Below are positions 7,976-17,358 of a stretch of 64,000 nucleotides of DNA, piece after piece (positions within the stretch are counted from its first letter, which is position 1; every line of letters begins with the position of its first letter). Made by a program: the position numbers and the translations under genes. The notes below the pieces were generated by a model. The model made no database searches and was not told the DNA's origin. It worked only from the letters and a program-made list of their open reading frames with translations. The stretch is taken from positions 1,984,001 through 2,048,000 of the forward strand of contig NZ_CP097870.1 of the NCBI RefSeq assembly GCF_029223545.1, read 5' to 3'. Source of the DNA: Thauera sp. GDN1 (lineage in GTDB: Bacteria > Pseudomonadota > Gammaproteobacteria > Burkholderiales > Rhodocyclaceae).

Positions 7976-10474
7976 ATGATGCGAACGCTGCGCCTCGCCC
8001 TGCGCATGATGCTGCGCGACCTGCGCGCGGGCGAACTGCACCTGCTCGGGCTGGCGATCGTGATCGCGGTGGCGAGCCTGACCAGCGTCGGCTTCCTTGC
8101 CGATCGTGTCGGGCGCGCGCTCGACCGCGAGGCCAATCAGCTGCTCGGCGGCGACCTGCTGCTGCGCGCCGATCGCCCGTGGCCGGAGGCCTTCGTCGAC
8201 GCGGCGCGCGAACGCGGCCTGCAGACGGCGAAGACGGTGCTGTTCACCAGCATGGCGAGCACCGCAGAAACCGCGGCCTTGGGCGGGGTCAAGGTGGTGG
8301 AAGACGGCTACCCGTTGCGCGGCGCGATCCGCATCGCACCCGGACCCAACCAGCCGGACGCGCCTGCCGGGCGGGCGCCGGCGGCGGGCGAACTGTGGCT
8401 GGACGAGCGCCTGTTCGCCGAGCTCGGCGTCAAGGTCGGCGACACCGTCGGGTTGGGCGAAGTCGAGTTCCGCGTCGGCGCGATGGTCAGCTTCGAGTCC
8501 GACCGCGGCGCCAACTTCTTCAGCCTGCTGCCGCGGGCGATCTTCAACCTCGCCGATCTCGAGCGCAGCGGCCTGATCGCCGAGGGCAGCCGCGCCACCT
8601 GGCGCCTGCATGTCGCCGGTACGCCGCAGGCGGTCGAGGGCTACGAGAAATGGGTGCGCGCCAATCTCGGCCGCGGCCAGCGCGTGGAAACGGTCGAGAA
8701 CGCCCGCCCCGAAGTGCGCGCCGCGCTCGACCAGGCCCAGCGTTTCCTGCGCCTGGCGGCGCTGCTCGCGGTGATCCTGGCCGCGGTCGCGGTCGGCCTG
8801 TCGGCGCGCCGCTTCATGGCGCGTCACCTTGACGGCTGCGCGGTAATGCGGGTGCTGGGCGCGCGTCAGGCGCAGGTGCTCGGGATCGTGGTCGGCGAGT
8901 TCCTGATCTTCGGCCTTGCCGCGGCGGTCGCCGGCAGCGCGCTCGGCTGGAGCGTGCAGTGGGGCCTGGCGGGCGGGCTGCGCGAGATCCTCGCCACCGA
9001 GCTGCCCGCGCCCTCGCTGCTGCCGCTGGCGCATGGGCTGGTGGTCGGCATGGCGCTGCTCGCCGGCTTCGTGCTGCCGCAGCTGCTGCGCCTGGGCAAG
9101 GTCAGCACGCTGCGCGTGCTGCGGCGCGAGTTCGAGTTCGCCGAGCCGGTGTCGGGCGCGGCCTGGGCGCTGGGCCTCGCGGCGCTGCTCGGGTTGATCT
9201 TCTGGATCGCCGCCGATGCGCGCCTGGGGGCGATGGTGGCAGCGGGCTTCGCGGTCGCACTCGGCGTGTTCGCGCTCGCGGCCTGGGGCGTGCTGCGCCT
9301 GGCCGGTCGGCTTAAAGGACAGGGCAGCCTGCGCGGCGGTGGCTGGCGCTACGGCATCGCCGCGCTCGGCCGGCGCATGGGCAGCAGCGTGATCCAGGCC
9401 GCCGCGCTCGGCCTCGGCATGACCGCGCTGCTGCTGCTCACCCTGGTGCGCGCCGACCTGCTCGACAACTGGCGGCGGATGGCGCCACCGGACGCGCCCA
9501 ACCGCTTCGTCATCAACATCCAGCCCGACCAGCGCGCGGGCATCGCCGCCGCGTTCGCCACCGAAGGCCTGCCGGTGCCGGCGATCCAGCCGATGATCCG
9601 CGGCCGCATGGTGGCGATCAACGGCGAGGCCGTCGTCCCCGCGCAGTTCGAGGACGAGCGCACGCGCCGGCTCGCCGAGCGCGAGTTCAACCTGTCCTAC
9701 GGCGCGGCGCTGCCCGCCGGCAACGAGGTGCAGGCCGGACGCTGGCATGACGAGGCGACCGTGCCCCAGTTCTCGGTGGAAGCCGGGCTGGCGCAGACCT
9801 TCGGGCTCGCGGTCGGCGACCGTGTGAGCTTCGAGATCGCCGGCCGGCGCGTCGAGGCGCCGATCACCAGCGTGCGCAAGCTCGACTGGGACTCGATGCG
9901 GGTCAATTTCTTCTTCATCGCTTCCGAGGGCGTGCTGGAGAACTACCCGGCGAGCCTGATCACCAGCTTCCACCTGCCGCCCGAGCGCCACGACTTCACC
10001 ACCAGGCTGGTCGCCGCCTTCCCCAACCTCACCGTGATCGACATCGCCGCGGTGATCGCCCAGGTGCAGGCGATGACCGACAAGTTGATCGTGATCGTGC
10101 AGTTCGTGTTCGGCTTCGCGGTGCTCGCCGGGCTGGTCGTGCTCTACGCCGCGCTGCAGTCGACGCACGACGAGCGCGACTACGAGCTCGCCATGCTGCG
10201 CACGCTGGGTGCGCGCAACCGCCAGGTGCGCCAGGCGCTGTTCGCCGAGTTCCTGGTGCTCGGCGGGGTGGCCGGCGTGCTGGCCGGCATCGGCGCGAGC
10301 GCGATCGGCTGGGTGCTCGCCGAACAGGTCTTCCGCATGGCCTACGTGCCGGCGCTGCTGCCGGTCGTGGTGGCGGTGGTGCTGGGCGCGGCCGGTGTCG
10401 TGGCGGGCGGCTGGCTGGGCACGCGCGCGCTGCTGAACCGGCCGCCGCTGGCGAGCCTGCGTGCGCTGGGCTGA
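7976..10474 (+). CDS. FtsX-family ABC transporter permease (YbbP-like)
   Basis: 832-residue inner-membrane protein with an N-terminal helix, a large periplasmic domain, and two FtsX/MacB-like blocks of three to four helices (about 255-440 and 710-830). This is the architecture of the YbbP-type permeases that pair with a YbbA ATPase and have been linked to lipoprotein or lipid handling. Tandem start codons occur at 7976 and 7979. No ABC ATPase is encoded beside it, unlike the ybbA-ybbP arrangement; the partner must be elsewhere. It follows the M20 gene by 10 bases. Confidence 0.9.
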   Translation: MMRTLRLALRMMLRDLRAGELHLLGLAIVIAVASLTSVGFLADRVGRALDREANQLLGGDLLLRADRPWPEAFVDAARERGLQTAKTVLFTSMASTAETAALGGVKVVEDGYPLRGAIRIAPGPNQPDAPAGRAPAAGELWLDERLFAELGVKVGDTVGLGEVEFRVGAMVSFESDRGANFFSLLPRAIFNLADLERSGLIAEGSRATWRLHVAGTPQAVEGYEKWVRANLGRGQRVETVENARPEVRAALDQAQRFLRLAALLAVILAAVAVGLSARRFMARHLDGCAVMRVLGARQAQVLGIVVGEFLIFGLAAAVAGSALGWSVQWGLAGGLREILATELPAPSLLPLAHGLVVGMALLAGFVLPQLLRLGKVSTLRVLRREFEFAEPVSGAAWALGLAALLGLIFWIAADARLGAMVAAGFAVALGVFALAAWGVLRLAGRLKGQGSLRGGGWRYGIAALGRRMGSSVIQAAALGLGMTALLLLTLVRADLLDNWRRMAPPDAPNRFVINIQPDQRAGIAAAFATEGLPVPAIQPMIRGRMVAINGEAVVPAQFEDERTRRLAEREFNLSYGAALPAGNEVQAGRWHDEATVPQFSVEAGLAQTFGLAVGDRVSFEIAGRRVEAPITSVRKLDWDSMRVNFFFIASEGVLENYPASLITSFHLPPERHDFTTRLVAAFPNLTVIDIAAVIAQVQAMTDKLIVIVQFVFGFAVLAGLVVLYAALQSTHDERDYELAMLRTLGARNRQVRQALFAEFLVLGGVAGVLAGIGASAIGWVLAEQVFRMAYVPALLPVVVAVVLGAAGVVAGGWLGTRALLNRPPLASLRALG

Positions 10475-10483
10475 CGGGTGGGC

Positions 10484-11752
10484 ATGCTGCAACTGAGCCC
10501 ATCCGAGATGCTGCTCGCCGGCCTGCTGGCCGCGGTGCTGGTGCTGCTGGCGTGGCTGCTGGTGCGCAGCTACACCAGCGGGCGCGCGCTGACGACACGG
10601 CTGACGACCCAGCTCGGCGACGAACTTTCCGAACTGATGGAGCAGCAGCTCGCCGCCCAGCACCGCGAACTGCTGCGCGACCTGCACGACGGCCTTGGCC
10701 GCCAGACCGACCGCATCGGCGAGCATGCGCGTGCCGACCGCGAGCTGCTGCAGCGTGGCCTCACCGCCGCCTCGCTGCAGCTGTCGCGCGGCATGCAGGC
10801 GCTGACGCAGAGCGTCGACGGCCGCCTCGACACCTTGTCCGGCCAGGTCAACCAGCGCCTGGACGAGGGCTTCCGCAAGACCAACGAGACCTTCGCCAGC
10901 GTGATGGCGCGCCTGGCGACGATCGACGAGGCGCAGAAGAAGATCGACGGCCTCACCACCAACGTCGTCAGCCTGCAGGAGCTGCTCGGCGACAAGCGCG
11001 CGCGCGGCGCCTTCGGCGAGGTCCAGCTCGAGGCCCTGGTGCAGAACGCGCTGCCGCCCGACGCCTACGCCTTCCAGGCGGTGCTGCCGAACAACACCCG
11101 CGTCGACTGCCTGCTGACCCTGCCGGCCCCCACCGGCAAGGTCGCGGTCGATGCCAAGTTCCCGCTCGAGAACTACCACCGCATGTTCGACACCGAGGCG
11201 GCCGAACTCGACCGCCGCGCCGCGCAGCAGGCCTTCCGCGCCGACGTGAAGCGCCACGTCGACGCCATCGCGTCCAAGTACATCCTGCCCGGCACCACCT
11301 CGGACGGCGCGGTGATGTTCCTGCCCGCCGAAGCGGTGTTCGCCGAGCTGCACGCCTACCACCCCGAGGTCGTCGCCTACGCGCAGGGCAGGCGCGTGTG
11401 GATCGTGTCGCCCACGACGCTGATGGCGGTGCTCAACACCGCGCGCGCGGTGCTGAAGGACGTCGAGACGCGCAAGCAGATCCACGTCATCCAGGACGCG
11501 CTCGGCAAGCTGGCGAAGGATTTCCGCCGCTTCGATGAACGCATGGCGGCGCTGGCGCGCCACATCGAGCAGGCCAGCCGCGACGTGCAGGACGTGCACA
11601 CCTCCAGCCGCAAGATCACCGCGCACTTCCGCAAGATCGAGTCGGTGCAGCTGGAGGAGGACGATGCCGACACGCCCGGTGGCGCACCGGCGATCGAGGG
11701 CGGCGAAGCGACTGCGAATTACGCGCTGCCGGCGACCGACCGCCAGACTTGA
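10484..11752 (+). CDS. rmuC: DNA recombination protein RmuC
   Basis: 422 residues. An N-terminal membrane helix (LLAGLLAAVLVLLAWLLV) is followed by a long predicted coiled coil (about 40-150) and the RmuC nuclease-like domain, with KRARGAFGEVQLEAL, FPLENYHRM and VMFLPAEAVFAELH. RmuC limits inversions at short inverted repeats and is proposed to be a nuclease acting on unusual DNA structures. The ATG at 10484 is used; an in-frame GTG six bases earlier is possible. It lies 9 bases after the permease gene, so is probably in the same transcript. Confidence 0.93.
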   Translation: MLQLSPSEMLLAGLLAAVLVLLAWLLVRSYTSGRALTTRLTTQLGDELSELMEQQLAAQHRELLRDLHDGLGRQTDRIGEHARADRELLQRGLTAASLQLSRGMQALTQSVDGRLDTLSGQVNQRLDEGFRKTNETFASVMARLATIDEAQKKIDGLTTNVVSLQELLGDKRARGAFGEVQLEALVQNALPPDAYAFQAVLPNNTRVDCLLTLPAPTGKVAVDAKFPLENYHRMFDTEAAELDRRAAQQAFRADVKRHVDAIASKYILPGTTSDGAVMFLPAEAVFAELHAYHPEVVAYAQGRRVWIVSPTTLMAVLNTARAVLKDVETRKQIHVIQDALGKLAKDFRRFDERMAALARHIEQASRDVQDVHTSSRKITAHFRKIESVQLEEDDADTPGGAPAIEGGEATANYALPATDRQT

Positions 11753-11828
11753 CCGGGAACAGGGACGCGCGCGCCGGACCTCCGTATGGTCCTGAAACCT
11801 TGAAATTTTTCACGAGATACCCGAACCG

Positions 11829-12113
11829 ATGTCCTCGATTCCCTTCCCGATCCTCTTCATCATGGCGGTGTTCTTCGTCTTCTGGCTGATCCTGCGCAAG
11901 TTCCACCGCCTGGAGCAGAAGAAGCGATCGCTGCCCGACCTCAACGGCTACCTCTACGCCAACAACCAGACCGAGGCGCGTTGCCACGCCTGCGACGCGA
12001 CCGAACTCAAGGACGAGGGGCTGACCCACGGCAAGGACGAGCGCCGTATCATCTCCTGCGCCCGCTGCAACACCATGCTCTACCGCTTCAACCCGCCGGA
12101 ACAATCCACCTGA
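11829..12113 (+). CDS. Small membrane-anchored zinc-ribbon protein
   Basis: 94-residue protein that I cannot place in a named family. Residues 5-22 form one hydrophobic helix ([18 protein letters not shown]). A basic, charged linker follows, then two Cys pairs, C52-H-A-C55 and C77-A-R-C80, which should bind one zinc (rubredoxin-like knuckles). The likely topology is a short periplasmic N-terminus, one helix and a cytoplasmic zinc ribbon. It lies between rmuC and purT on the same strand, 76 bases after rmuC. Its role is unknown; tethering a nucleic acid or protein partner at the membrane is only a guess. Confidence 0.8.
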   Translation: MSSIPFPILFIMAVFFVFWLILRKFHRLEQKKRSLPDLNGYLYANNQTEARCHACDATELKDEGLTHGKDERRIISCARCNTMLYRFNPPEQST

Positions 12114-12145
12114 GCTGTACCGACAAGCACGGAAGGAGACCCTCG

Positions 12146-13345
12146 ATGAATCTCGGAACCCCGCTGTCGCCGGCCGCCCTGCGCGTGATGCTGCTGGGCG
12201 CCGGCGAGCTCGGCAAGGAAGTCATCATCGCGCTGCAGCGCCTGGGTGTGGAGGTGATTGCGGTCGATCGCTATCCGAACGCACCCGGCCACCAGGTGGC
12301 GCACCGCGCCCACGTGATCCCGATGACCGACGGCGCCGCGCTGCGCGCGCTGGTCGAGCGTGAGCGCCCGCACTTGATCGTGCCCGAGATCGAGGCCATC
12401 GCCACCGACATGCTGGCCGAGATCGAGGCCGCCGGGCTGGCCGAGGTCATCCCCACCGCGCGCGCCGCCCAGCTCACGATGAACCGGGAAGGCATCCGCC
12501 GCCTGGCCGCGGAGGCGCTCGGCCTGCCGACCTCGCCCTACCGCTTCGCCGATTCGCTCGAGGAGCTGCAGGCGGCGATCGATGGCGGCATCGGCTATCC
12601 GTGCATCGTCAAGCCGGTGATGTCGTCCTCCGGCAAGGGGCAGTCGATGCTGCGCGGGCCGGAGGACGTGAAGAAGGCCTGGGACTACGCGATGCAGGGC
12701 GGCCGGGTGGCGCAGAGCCGCATCATCGTCGAGGGTTTCGTCGACTTCGAGTACGAGATCACGCTGCTCACGGTGCGGGCGCGCGACGCCGGCGGCGAGG
12801 TCCGGACGTATTTCTGCGAGCCGATCGGCCACGTGCAGGTCGCCGGCGACTACGTCGAGTCCTGGCAGCCGCAGGCGATGCGCCCGGCGGCGCTGGCGCG
12901 GGCGAAGGAGATCGCCGCGGCGGTGACCGGCAACCTGGGCGGGCGCGGGGTGTTCGGCGTGGAGCTGTTCGTGAAGGGCGACGAGGTATGGTTCTCGGAG
13001 GTCAGCCCGCGTCCGCACGACACCGGGCTGGTCACGCTGTGCTCGCAACGCTTCTCCGAGTTCGAGCTGCATGCGCGCGCCATCCTCGGCCTGCCGGTGG
13101 ATACCGCGCTGCGCGAGCCGGGGGCGTCGGCGGTGATCTATGGCGGCGTCGATGCGCAGACGATGCGCTTCGAGGGCGTGGCCGAGGCGCTCGCGGTGCC
13201 GCGCAGCGACCTGCGCCTGTTCGGCAAGCCCGAGTCCTTCGTCAAGCGCCGCATGGGCGTCGCGGTGGCCAATGGCGCGGATGTCGCCGAGGCGCGCGAG
13301 CGCGCGAAACTGGCGGCGAGCCGGGTCAAGCCGGTCGCGCGCTGA
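12146..13345 (+). CDS. purT: Formate-dependent phosphoribosylglycinamide formyltransferase PurT
   Basis: 399-residue ATP-grasp enzyme that makes formyl-GAR from GAR, formate and ATP in purine synthesis, bypassing folate-dependent PurN. Landmarks are [12 protein letters not shown] at the N-terminus, [19 protein letters not shown], the ATP-grasp core [15 protein letters not shown], and [14 protein letters not shown]. Length matches the family. The ATG at 12146 follows a strong GGAAGGAG site. It ends the plus-strand run, convergent with the sulfatase-like gene 28 bases away. Confidence 0.95.
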   Translation: MNLGTPLSPAALRVMLLGAGELGKEVIIALQRLGVEVIAVDRYPNAPGHQVAHRAHVIPMTDGAALRALVERERPHLIVPEIEAIATDMLAEIEAAGLAEVIPTARAAQLTMNREGIRRLAAEALGLPTSPYRFADSLEELQAAIDGGIGYPCIVKPVMSSSGKGQSMLRGPEDVKKAWDYAMQGGRVAQSRIIVEGFVDFEYEITLLTVRARDAGGEVRTYFCEPIGHVQVAGDYVESWQPQAMRPAALARAKEIAAAVTGNLGGRGVFGVELFVKGDEVWFSEVSPRPHDTGLVTLCSQRFSEFELHARAILGLPVDTALREPGASAVIYGGVDAQTMRFEGVAEALAVPRSDLRLFGKPESFVKRRMGVAVANGADVAEARERAKLAASRVKPVAR

Positions 13346-13372
13346 GCGCATCCGCGCGCCCGGGCCGAGGCT

Positions 13373-15112
13373 TCAATCGGTCCGGTCGAAGGCGTCGACC
13401 AGGATCGGCGTCAGCGCATGGGTCGGCCCGAGCGGGGTGGCCGGCGGCTGCAGTCCGGCGACGAATCCGGCGGCTTCTAAGCGTTCGAGCAGCGCGGGGT
13501 TGTCGGCGATGACGTGCACCGGCACGTCCCAGGGCTGGTCGGGGCCGCTCACCGTGCCGATCGGCTGGTGGTCGCCGATCACGATCGTCACCAGGTTTGC
13601 GGGCGCGTGGCGGGCGAGATAGTCCCCAAGCCAGTCGAACTGGTAGCGCATCGAGTCGATGTAGGCGGGCAGCGGGTTCGACCAGCTCGTCGGCTCCGCT
13701 TCGGCCGCCTCCACCTCCTCGGCGCTGAAGGCCTCGGGGCCGAGCAGGCTCGTCCAGTCGGCGCGGAAAGGCGGCAGCGCGCGAAAAGGCGCGTGCGTGG
13801 TGACGGTCGGAAACACGATCAGCCGCGGCGGACGTGTGGGGCCGCCAGCGATCGCAGTCCGCCGGCCGGATGCGGCCAACTCGTCGGCCTTGTCCGCGTC
13901 GGCTGTCTTGCCCGCAGCCGCACCAGTACCAGACTCGGAGTTCGCGTCGTACGTGGTCTGGAAGTCCCCGCCGAATTCCTGCGCATGGATCAGCGCCATC
14001 GAGGCCTGGTCCGGGATGCGCCAGAAGCCGAAGGGCCGACCGCGGTAGCCGATGCGTTCGGCGTCGGCGTAGCGCTCGAAGCCGTAGAAGACGCCCTCCG
14101 GCCAGGCTAGCTGGATCCCCGGCAACCAGCCGACGGTGCGATAGCCGTTGGCCGCGAAGTGGCGTACCAGGGTGGGGCGGTCGGTGGTGAGCAGCAGCTG
14201 GTAATCGCCCGGGTCGCGCATGTCGAGGCCGGAGAGCAGGCTGGCATGGGCGAGCCAGGAGGCGCCGCCGAAGGTGGGCGACACCAGCCGTGCGGAGACC
14301 ACCTGGCGGCCGCTGGCGGTGATCGCAGCGGCGAGCCGCGCGCGGTGGCCGCCCAGTTCGCGGGCGATCTCGGGGCGGTCGAGGGTCACCGCACCGTAGG
14401 CTTCGGCGAACACGATCAGCACGTCCGCGCCGCGCAGCCCGGCGAGCGTGCCGGCGAAATTCGGACCGGGGCCGAGACGCGCGGCGCCGGCGGTGCGCGA
14501 AAGGGCTGTCGACAGCAGCCGGTGCTGTTCGAGCACCATGGCGGTGACGGGCGCTGCGAAGAGCTGCGTCTGCGGTCGGCCGCTGACGGCCTGCGCCAGC
14601 CACAACACCAGGGTGACGCCCGCGAAGGCCAGCATCAGCCAGCGCCCGGGTCGCCCTTCCGCGCCGCGGGCGAGGAGGGCGACGCAGCGGCGCACGATCA
14701 GGTACAGGGCGGCGAGCACCAGGACGGCGCCGGCCAGCGCCAGGAGCACCTGGACCGTCGCGCCGGCGCTGCCGCTCATGTTGAGGACCGCGCCCAGGTG
14801 GGGTGCATCCCAGTAGAGATTGATGCGGCGCCCGAGCACGGCGGGCACGGTAACGTCGAGGTAGTGCAGCACCACCCACAGCGTGCCGATGACCGCGAGC
14901 AAGGTCTCCAGCCGGCGCGGCACCCGCGTTCGCACCACGGCCCAGGCGGCGATCAGCGCCACCGCGGGCGCGAGCTCGAGCGCGAGCCGCCATTCCAGCG
15001 CAGGCCACAGCGTCGGCCAGGCGTTGCCGTGGGCCAGCAGGAGGTTCAGCACGCCCAACGCGAGCGCGACGCCGGCCAGCGGACCGAGGCGCGAGCGCGG
15101 CGCGGGGTTCAT
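13373..15112 (-). CDS. Membrane alkaline-phosphatase-superfamily (sulfatase-like) protein
   Basis: 579 residues. The N-terminal 190 or so contain about five membrane helices. The rest is a periplasmic catalytic domain of the alkaline-phosphatase/sulfatase fold: a metal-binding VLIVFAEAYGAVTLD, a SPTFGGASWLAHASLLSG segment where the nucleophile should lie, THAPF, and the closing metal site VIGDHQP. The sulfatase C-x-P-x-R signature is absent, so Ser or Thr is the likely nucleophile, as in phosphoethanolamine, phosphoglycerol and lipoteichoic-acid transferases. Substrate unknown. The ATG at 15112 puts the first helix right at the start; it is divergent from the creatininase gene 71 bases away. 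Confidence 0.8.
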   Translation of the reverse strand: MNPAPRSRLGPLAGVALALGVLNLLLAHGNAWPTLWPALEWRLALELAPAVALIAAWAVVRTRVPRRLETLLAVIGTLWVVLHYLDVTVPAVLGRRINLYWDAPHLGAVLNMSGSAGATVQVLLALAGAVLVLAALYLIVRRCVALLARGAEGRPGRWLMLAFAGVTLVLWLAQAVSGRPQTQLFAAPVTAMVLEQHRLLSTALSRTAGAARLGPGPNFAGTLAGLRGADVLIVFAEAYGAVTLDRPEIARELGGHRARLAAAITASGRQVVSARLVSPTFGGASWLAHASLLSGLDMRDPGDYQLLLTTDRPTLVRHFAANGYRTVGWLPGIQLAWPEGVFYGFERYADAERIGYRGRPFGFWRIPDQASMALIHAQEFGGDFQTTYDANSESGTGAAAGKTADADKADELAASGRRTAIAGGPTRPPRLIVFPTVTTHAPFRALPPFRADWTSLLGPEAFSAEEVEAAEAEPTSWSNPLPAYIDSMRYQFDWLGDYLARHAPANLVTIVIGDHQPIGTVSGPDQPWDVPVHVIADNPALLERLEAAGFVAGLQPPATPLGPTHALTPILVDAFDRTD

Positions 15113-15183
15113 GCGGCTTCCCGTGCGCGCCACGGTTCGCCGCGGTGCCGGCAGGCTATGATCGCTGGCGTCGACAGCCTCGC

Positions 15184-16029
15184 ATGGAAACCGCAAGCAT
15201 GATTGCCGAAACTGCTCTGCCCTGGTGGCAGGACCTCACGCCGCGCCAGATCGCCAGGATTGCCGATGCGGACGGTGTCGCGATCCTGCCGCTGGCGGCC
15301 ATCGAACAGCACGGCGAACATCTGCCGCTGTCCACCGACCTCGACATCGCGCTCGGCCTGCTCGAGGCCGCCCTGCCCAAGCTCCGCCCGGGGCTGCCGC
15401 TGTGCGTGCTGCCGCCGCTCGCAGTGGGGCTGAGCCTCGAGCACTGTGCCTTCGCGGGAACGCTGAGCCTGAGCCCAGAGACCGCGCTCGCGAGCCTGGT
15501 GGAACTGGGCGACAGCGTGGCGCGCGCGGGTTTCCGGCGCCTGGTGCTGTTCAACAGCCATGGCGGCAACAAGGCCGTCGTCGACCTCGCCGCCCTGAAG
15601 CTGCGCGTGGCGCACCGGATACTGGTGGTGCGCGCGAACTATTTCCGCTTCGCGCCCCCGCCCGACGCGCTGCCCGCGGCCGAACTGCGCCACGGCCTGC
15701 ATGGCGGCGCGCTGGAGACGGCGATGATGCTGCACCTCGCGCCGCACAAGGTGCGCACCGAGGCGATCGCCGACTTCGCGTCGATCGGCCGCGACATGGC
15801 CGCGCAGGCGGGCGTGCTCGGGCCGGAGGGCGAGGCCGGTTTCGGCTGGATGGCGCAGGACCTGAACGCGGGCGGCGCGACCGGCGACGCCCGCCTCGGC
15901 GATGCCGTCCTCGGCGCGCGTCTGGTCGATCACTTTGCGGGCACCCTCGCGCGCGTCATCGAGGATGCGCGCGATTTCGAGCTTGCAAGCCTGGTCGCGG
16001 CCGCGGGGCGTGCAGCGCCGGGAGGCTGA
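15184..16029 (+). CDS. Creatininase family amidohydrolase
   Basis: 281-residue metal-dependent hydrolase of the creatininase fold. Metal ligands are visible at Glu41, His43 and Asp52 (IEQHGEHLPLSTD), His126 (NSHGGN) and Glu178 (HGGALETAM). The family includes creatininase, mycofactocin MftE and the archaeal formamide hydrolase ArfB, which acts on a GTP-cyclohydrolase product. Its position next to ribA and a RibD-type reductase makes an ArfB-like deformylase role worth testing (inference). The ATG at 15184 is used; 15199 is an alternative start. A TATGAT -10-like hexamer lies at 15157-15162. Confidence 0.85.
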   Translation: METASMIAETALPWWQDLTPRQIARIADADGVAILPLAAIEQHGEHLPLSTDLDIALGLLEAALPKLRPGLPLCVLPPLAVGLSLEHCAFAGTLSLSPETALASLVELGDSVARAGFRRLVLFNSHGGNKAVVDLAALKLRVAHRILVVRANYFRFAPPPDALPAAELRHGLHGGALETAMMLHLAPHKVRTEAIADFASIGRDMAAQAGVLGPEGEAGFGWMAQDLNAGGATGDARLGDAVLGARLVDHFAGTLARVIEDARDFELASLVAAAGRAAPGG

Positions 16030-16105
16030 CGCGGCAGTGCGGCGGGCTCCGCTGCCTGCTTCGCCGGGCTCCCGCATCACCATGGTCGCCGCCGGATCGG
16101 CACGC

Positions 16106-17263
16106 TCAGAGGTGGCTGGCGGCGCCCGGCGCTGGCAGGCGCTCGGGTTCGGCCGAGGCCGGCTCGTCCTGCTCCGAGAGCAGCTCGTGCAGCCAGTGGC
16201 CATGGCGATTGGCCTTGGTGCGCAGGTAGCGCTGATTCTGGGTCGTGACCTCGCCGTAGATCGCCTGGCGGGCGACGACGTTGATGCCCGCGTGCTGCAG
16301 GGCCTCGACCTTGCTCGGGTTGTTGGTCAGCAGCAGAACCTTCTGCACGCCGAGCTGGTCGAGCATCTCGTGGGCGACGCGGAAGTCGCGTTCGTCCTTG
16401 GAAAAGCCGATCACCTGGTCGGCGTCGATGGTGTCCAGGCCCTCGTCCTGCAGCCCGTAGGCGCGCAGCTTGTTGGCCAGTCCGATGCCGCGGCCCTCCT
16501 GCGACAGGTAGAGCAGGATGCCGCCGCCCTGGGCGTCGATCGCGGCCACACCGCGGCGCAGCTGCTCGCCGCAATCGCAGCGCAGGCTGCCGAAGAGGTC
16601 GCCGGTGAGGCAGGACGAGTGCAGGCGCACCGGCACCGCCTCGGGCCAGCGGGTGGCGTCGCCGATGACGATCGCCACGTGTTCGTGCACGCCGTCGGCC
16701 TCGCGGAAGAGCACGAAGCGGCTGTTCTCGGCTTCGGCGAGCGGGACGCGGGCTTCGCTGATGCGGGTGAGGGCGCCCGGACCGGTCTCGCACAAGCGCA
16801 GCGCCTCGGCGGCGCCGACGGCGAGCAGGTTGCCGCTGGCCACCTCGGCGGCCACGACCTCGGCTTGCGCGGGGGCCACGGTGCAGGCGAGTGCGGCGGG
16901 GACGAGCTGGGCGCGGCCGAGCAGGCGCAGGGCGGTGCGTTCGGCCGCGGTGGCCGGGGTTTCGGTGCTGCCGGCGGGCAGGGTGGCACCGCGCATCCAC
17001 GCGAGATCGCGCAGGGTTTGGGCCGAGGGCAGCGGCGACAGGGTGAGCGCGCGCGCCTCGGGGGCGCCGCGGTGGCCGAGGGCGGCCATGCGATGCTGGC
17101 TGAGCACCAGCCGCGCGGGCGAGCCGCTCAGGGATTGGAGCGCGGCGAGCGCGTCGTCATCGAGGCCCTCGACCGCCTGGATCACGATGTCGCCGGCGGG
17201 TTGGCGAAGCAGGACCGGAAGTCCGCGTCGCAGGTCGAAGAGGGCACGCTCGGCTTGGCGCAT
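16106..17263 (-). CDS. ribA: GTP cyclohydrolase II with long N-terminal extension
   Basis: 385 residues, about 190 longer than a plain RibA. The C-terminal GTP cyclohydrolase II domain (from about 165) is complete: zinc ligands Cys218, Cys229 and Cys231 in HSSCLTGDLFGSLRCDCG, the catalytic segment YLSQEGRGIGLANKLRAYGLQ, and LLTNNPSKVEAL. It converts GTP to 2,5-diamino-6-ribosylamino-pyrimidinone phosphate, formate and pyrophosphate. The first 165 residues lack the acidic DHBP-synthase (RibB) signature, so this is not a working RibBA. GGAG sits 8 bases before the ATG. Divergent from the RibD-type reductase gene, which suggests a dedicated role rather than ordinary riboflavin synthesis. Confidence 0.88.
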   Translation of the reverse strand: MRQAERALFDLRRGLPVLLRQPAGDIVIQAVEGLDDDALAALQSLSGSPARLVLSQHRMAALGHRGAPEARALTLSPLPSAQTLRDLAWMRGATLPAGSTETPATAAERTALRLLGRAQLVPAALACTVAPAQAEVVAAEVASGNLLAVGAAEALRLCETGPGALTRISEARVPLAEAENSRFVLFREADGVHEHVAIVIGDATRWPEAVPVRLHSSCLTGDLFGSLRCDCGEQLRRGVAAIDAQGGGILLYLSQEGRGIGLANKLRAYGLQDEGLDTIDADQVIGFSKDERDFRVAHEMLDQLGVQKVLLLTNNPSKVEALQHAGINVVARQAIYGEVTTQNQRYLRTKANRHGHWLHELLSEQDEPASAEPERLPAPGAASHL

Positions 17264-17358
17264 TTGTTTTTCTCCGTCGGGATGAGTACGGTCGCCCGCG
17301 CGCGATGTGCATTCGGTGCGAGCTGCGCGGGTGCAGACCGTATTTTAAGGAATGATGA

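Noticed and set aside
7889..11626. 1,245-codon minus-strand open frame opposite the FtsX permease and rmuC
   Set aside because: Compositionally biased translation (runs of Gln, His, Arg) and fully antisense to two well-supported genes.
17264..17358. FMN riboswitch upstream of ribA or the RibD-type gene
   Set aside because: The 95-base gap is too short and has none of the conserved FMN-element blocks.
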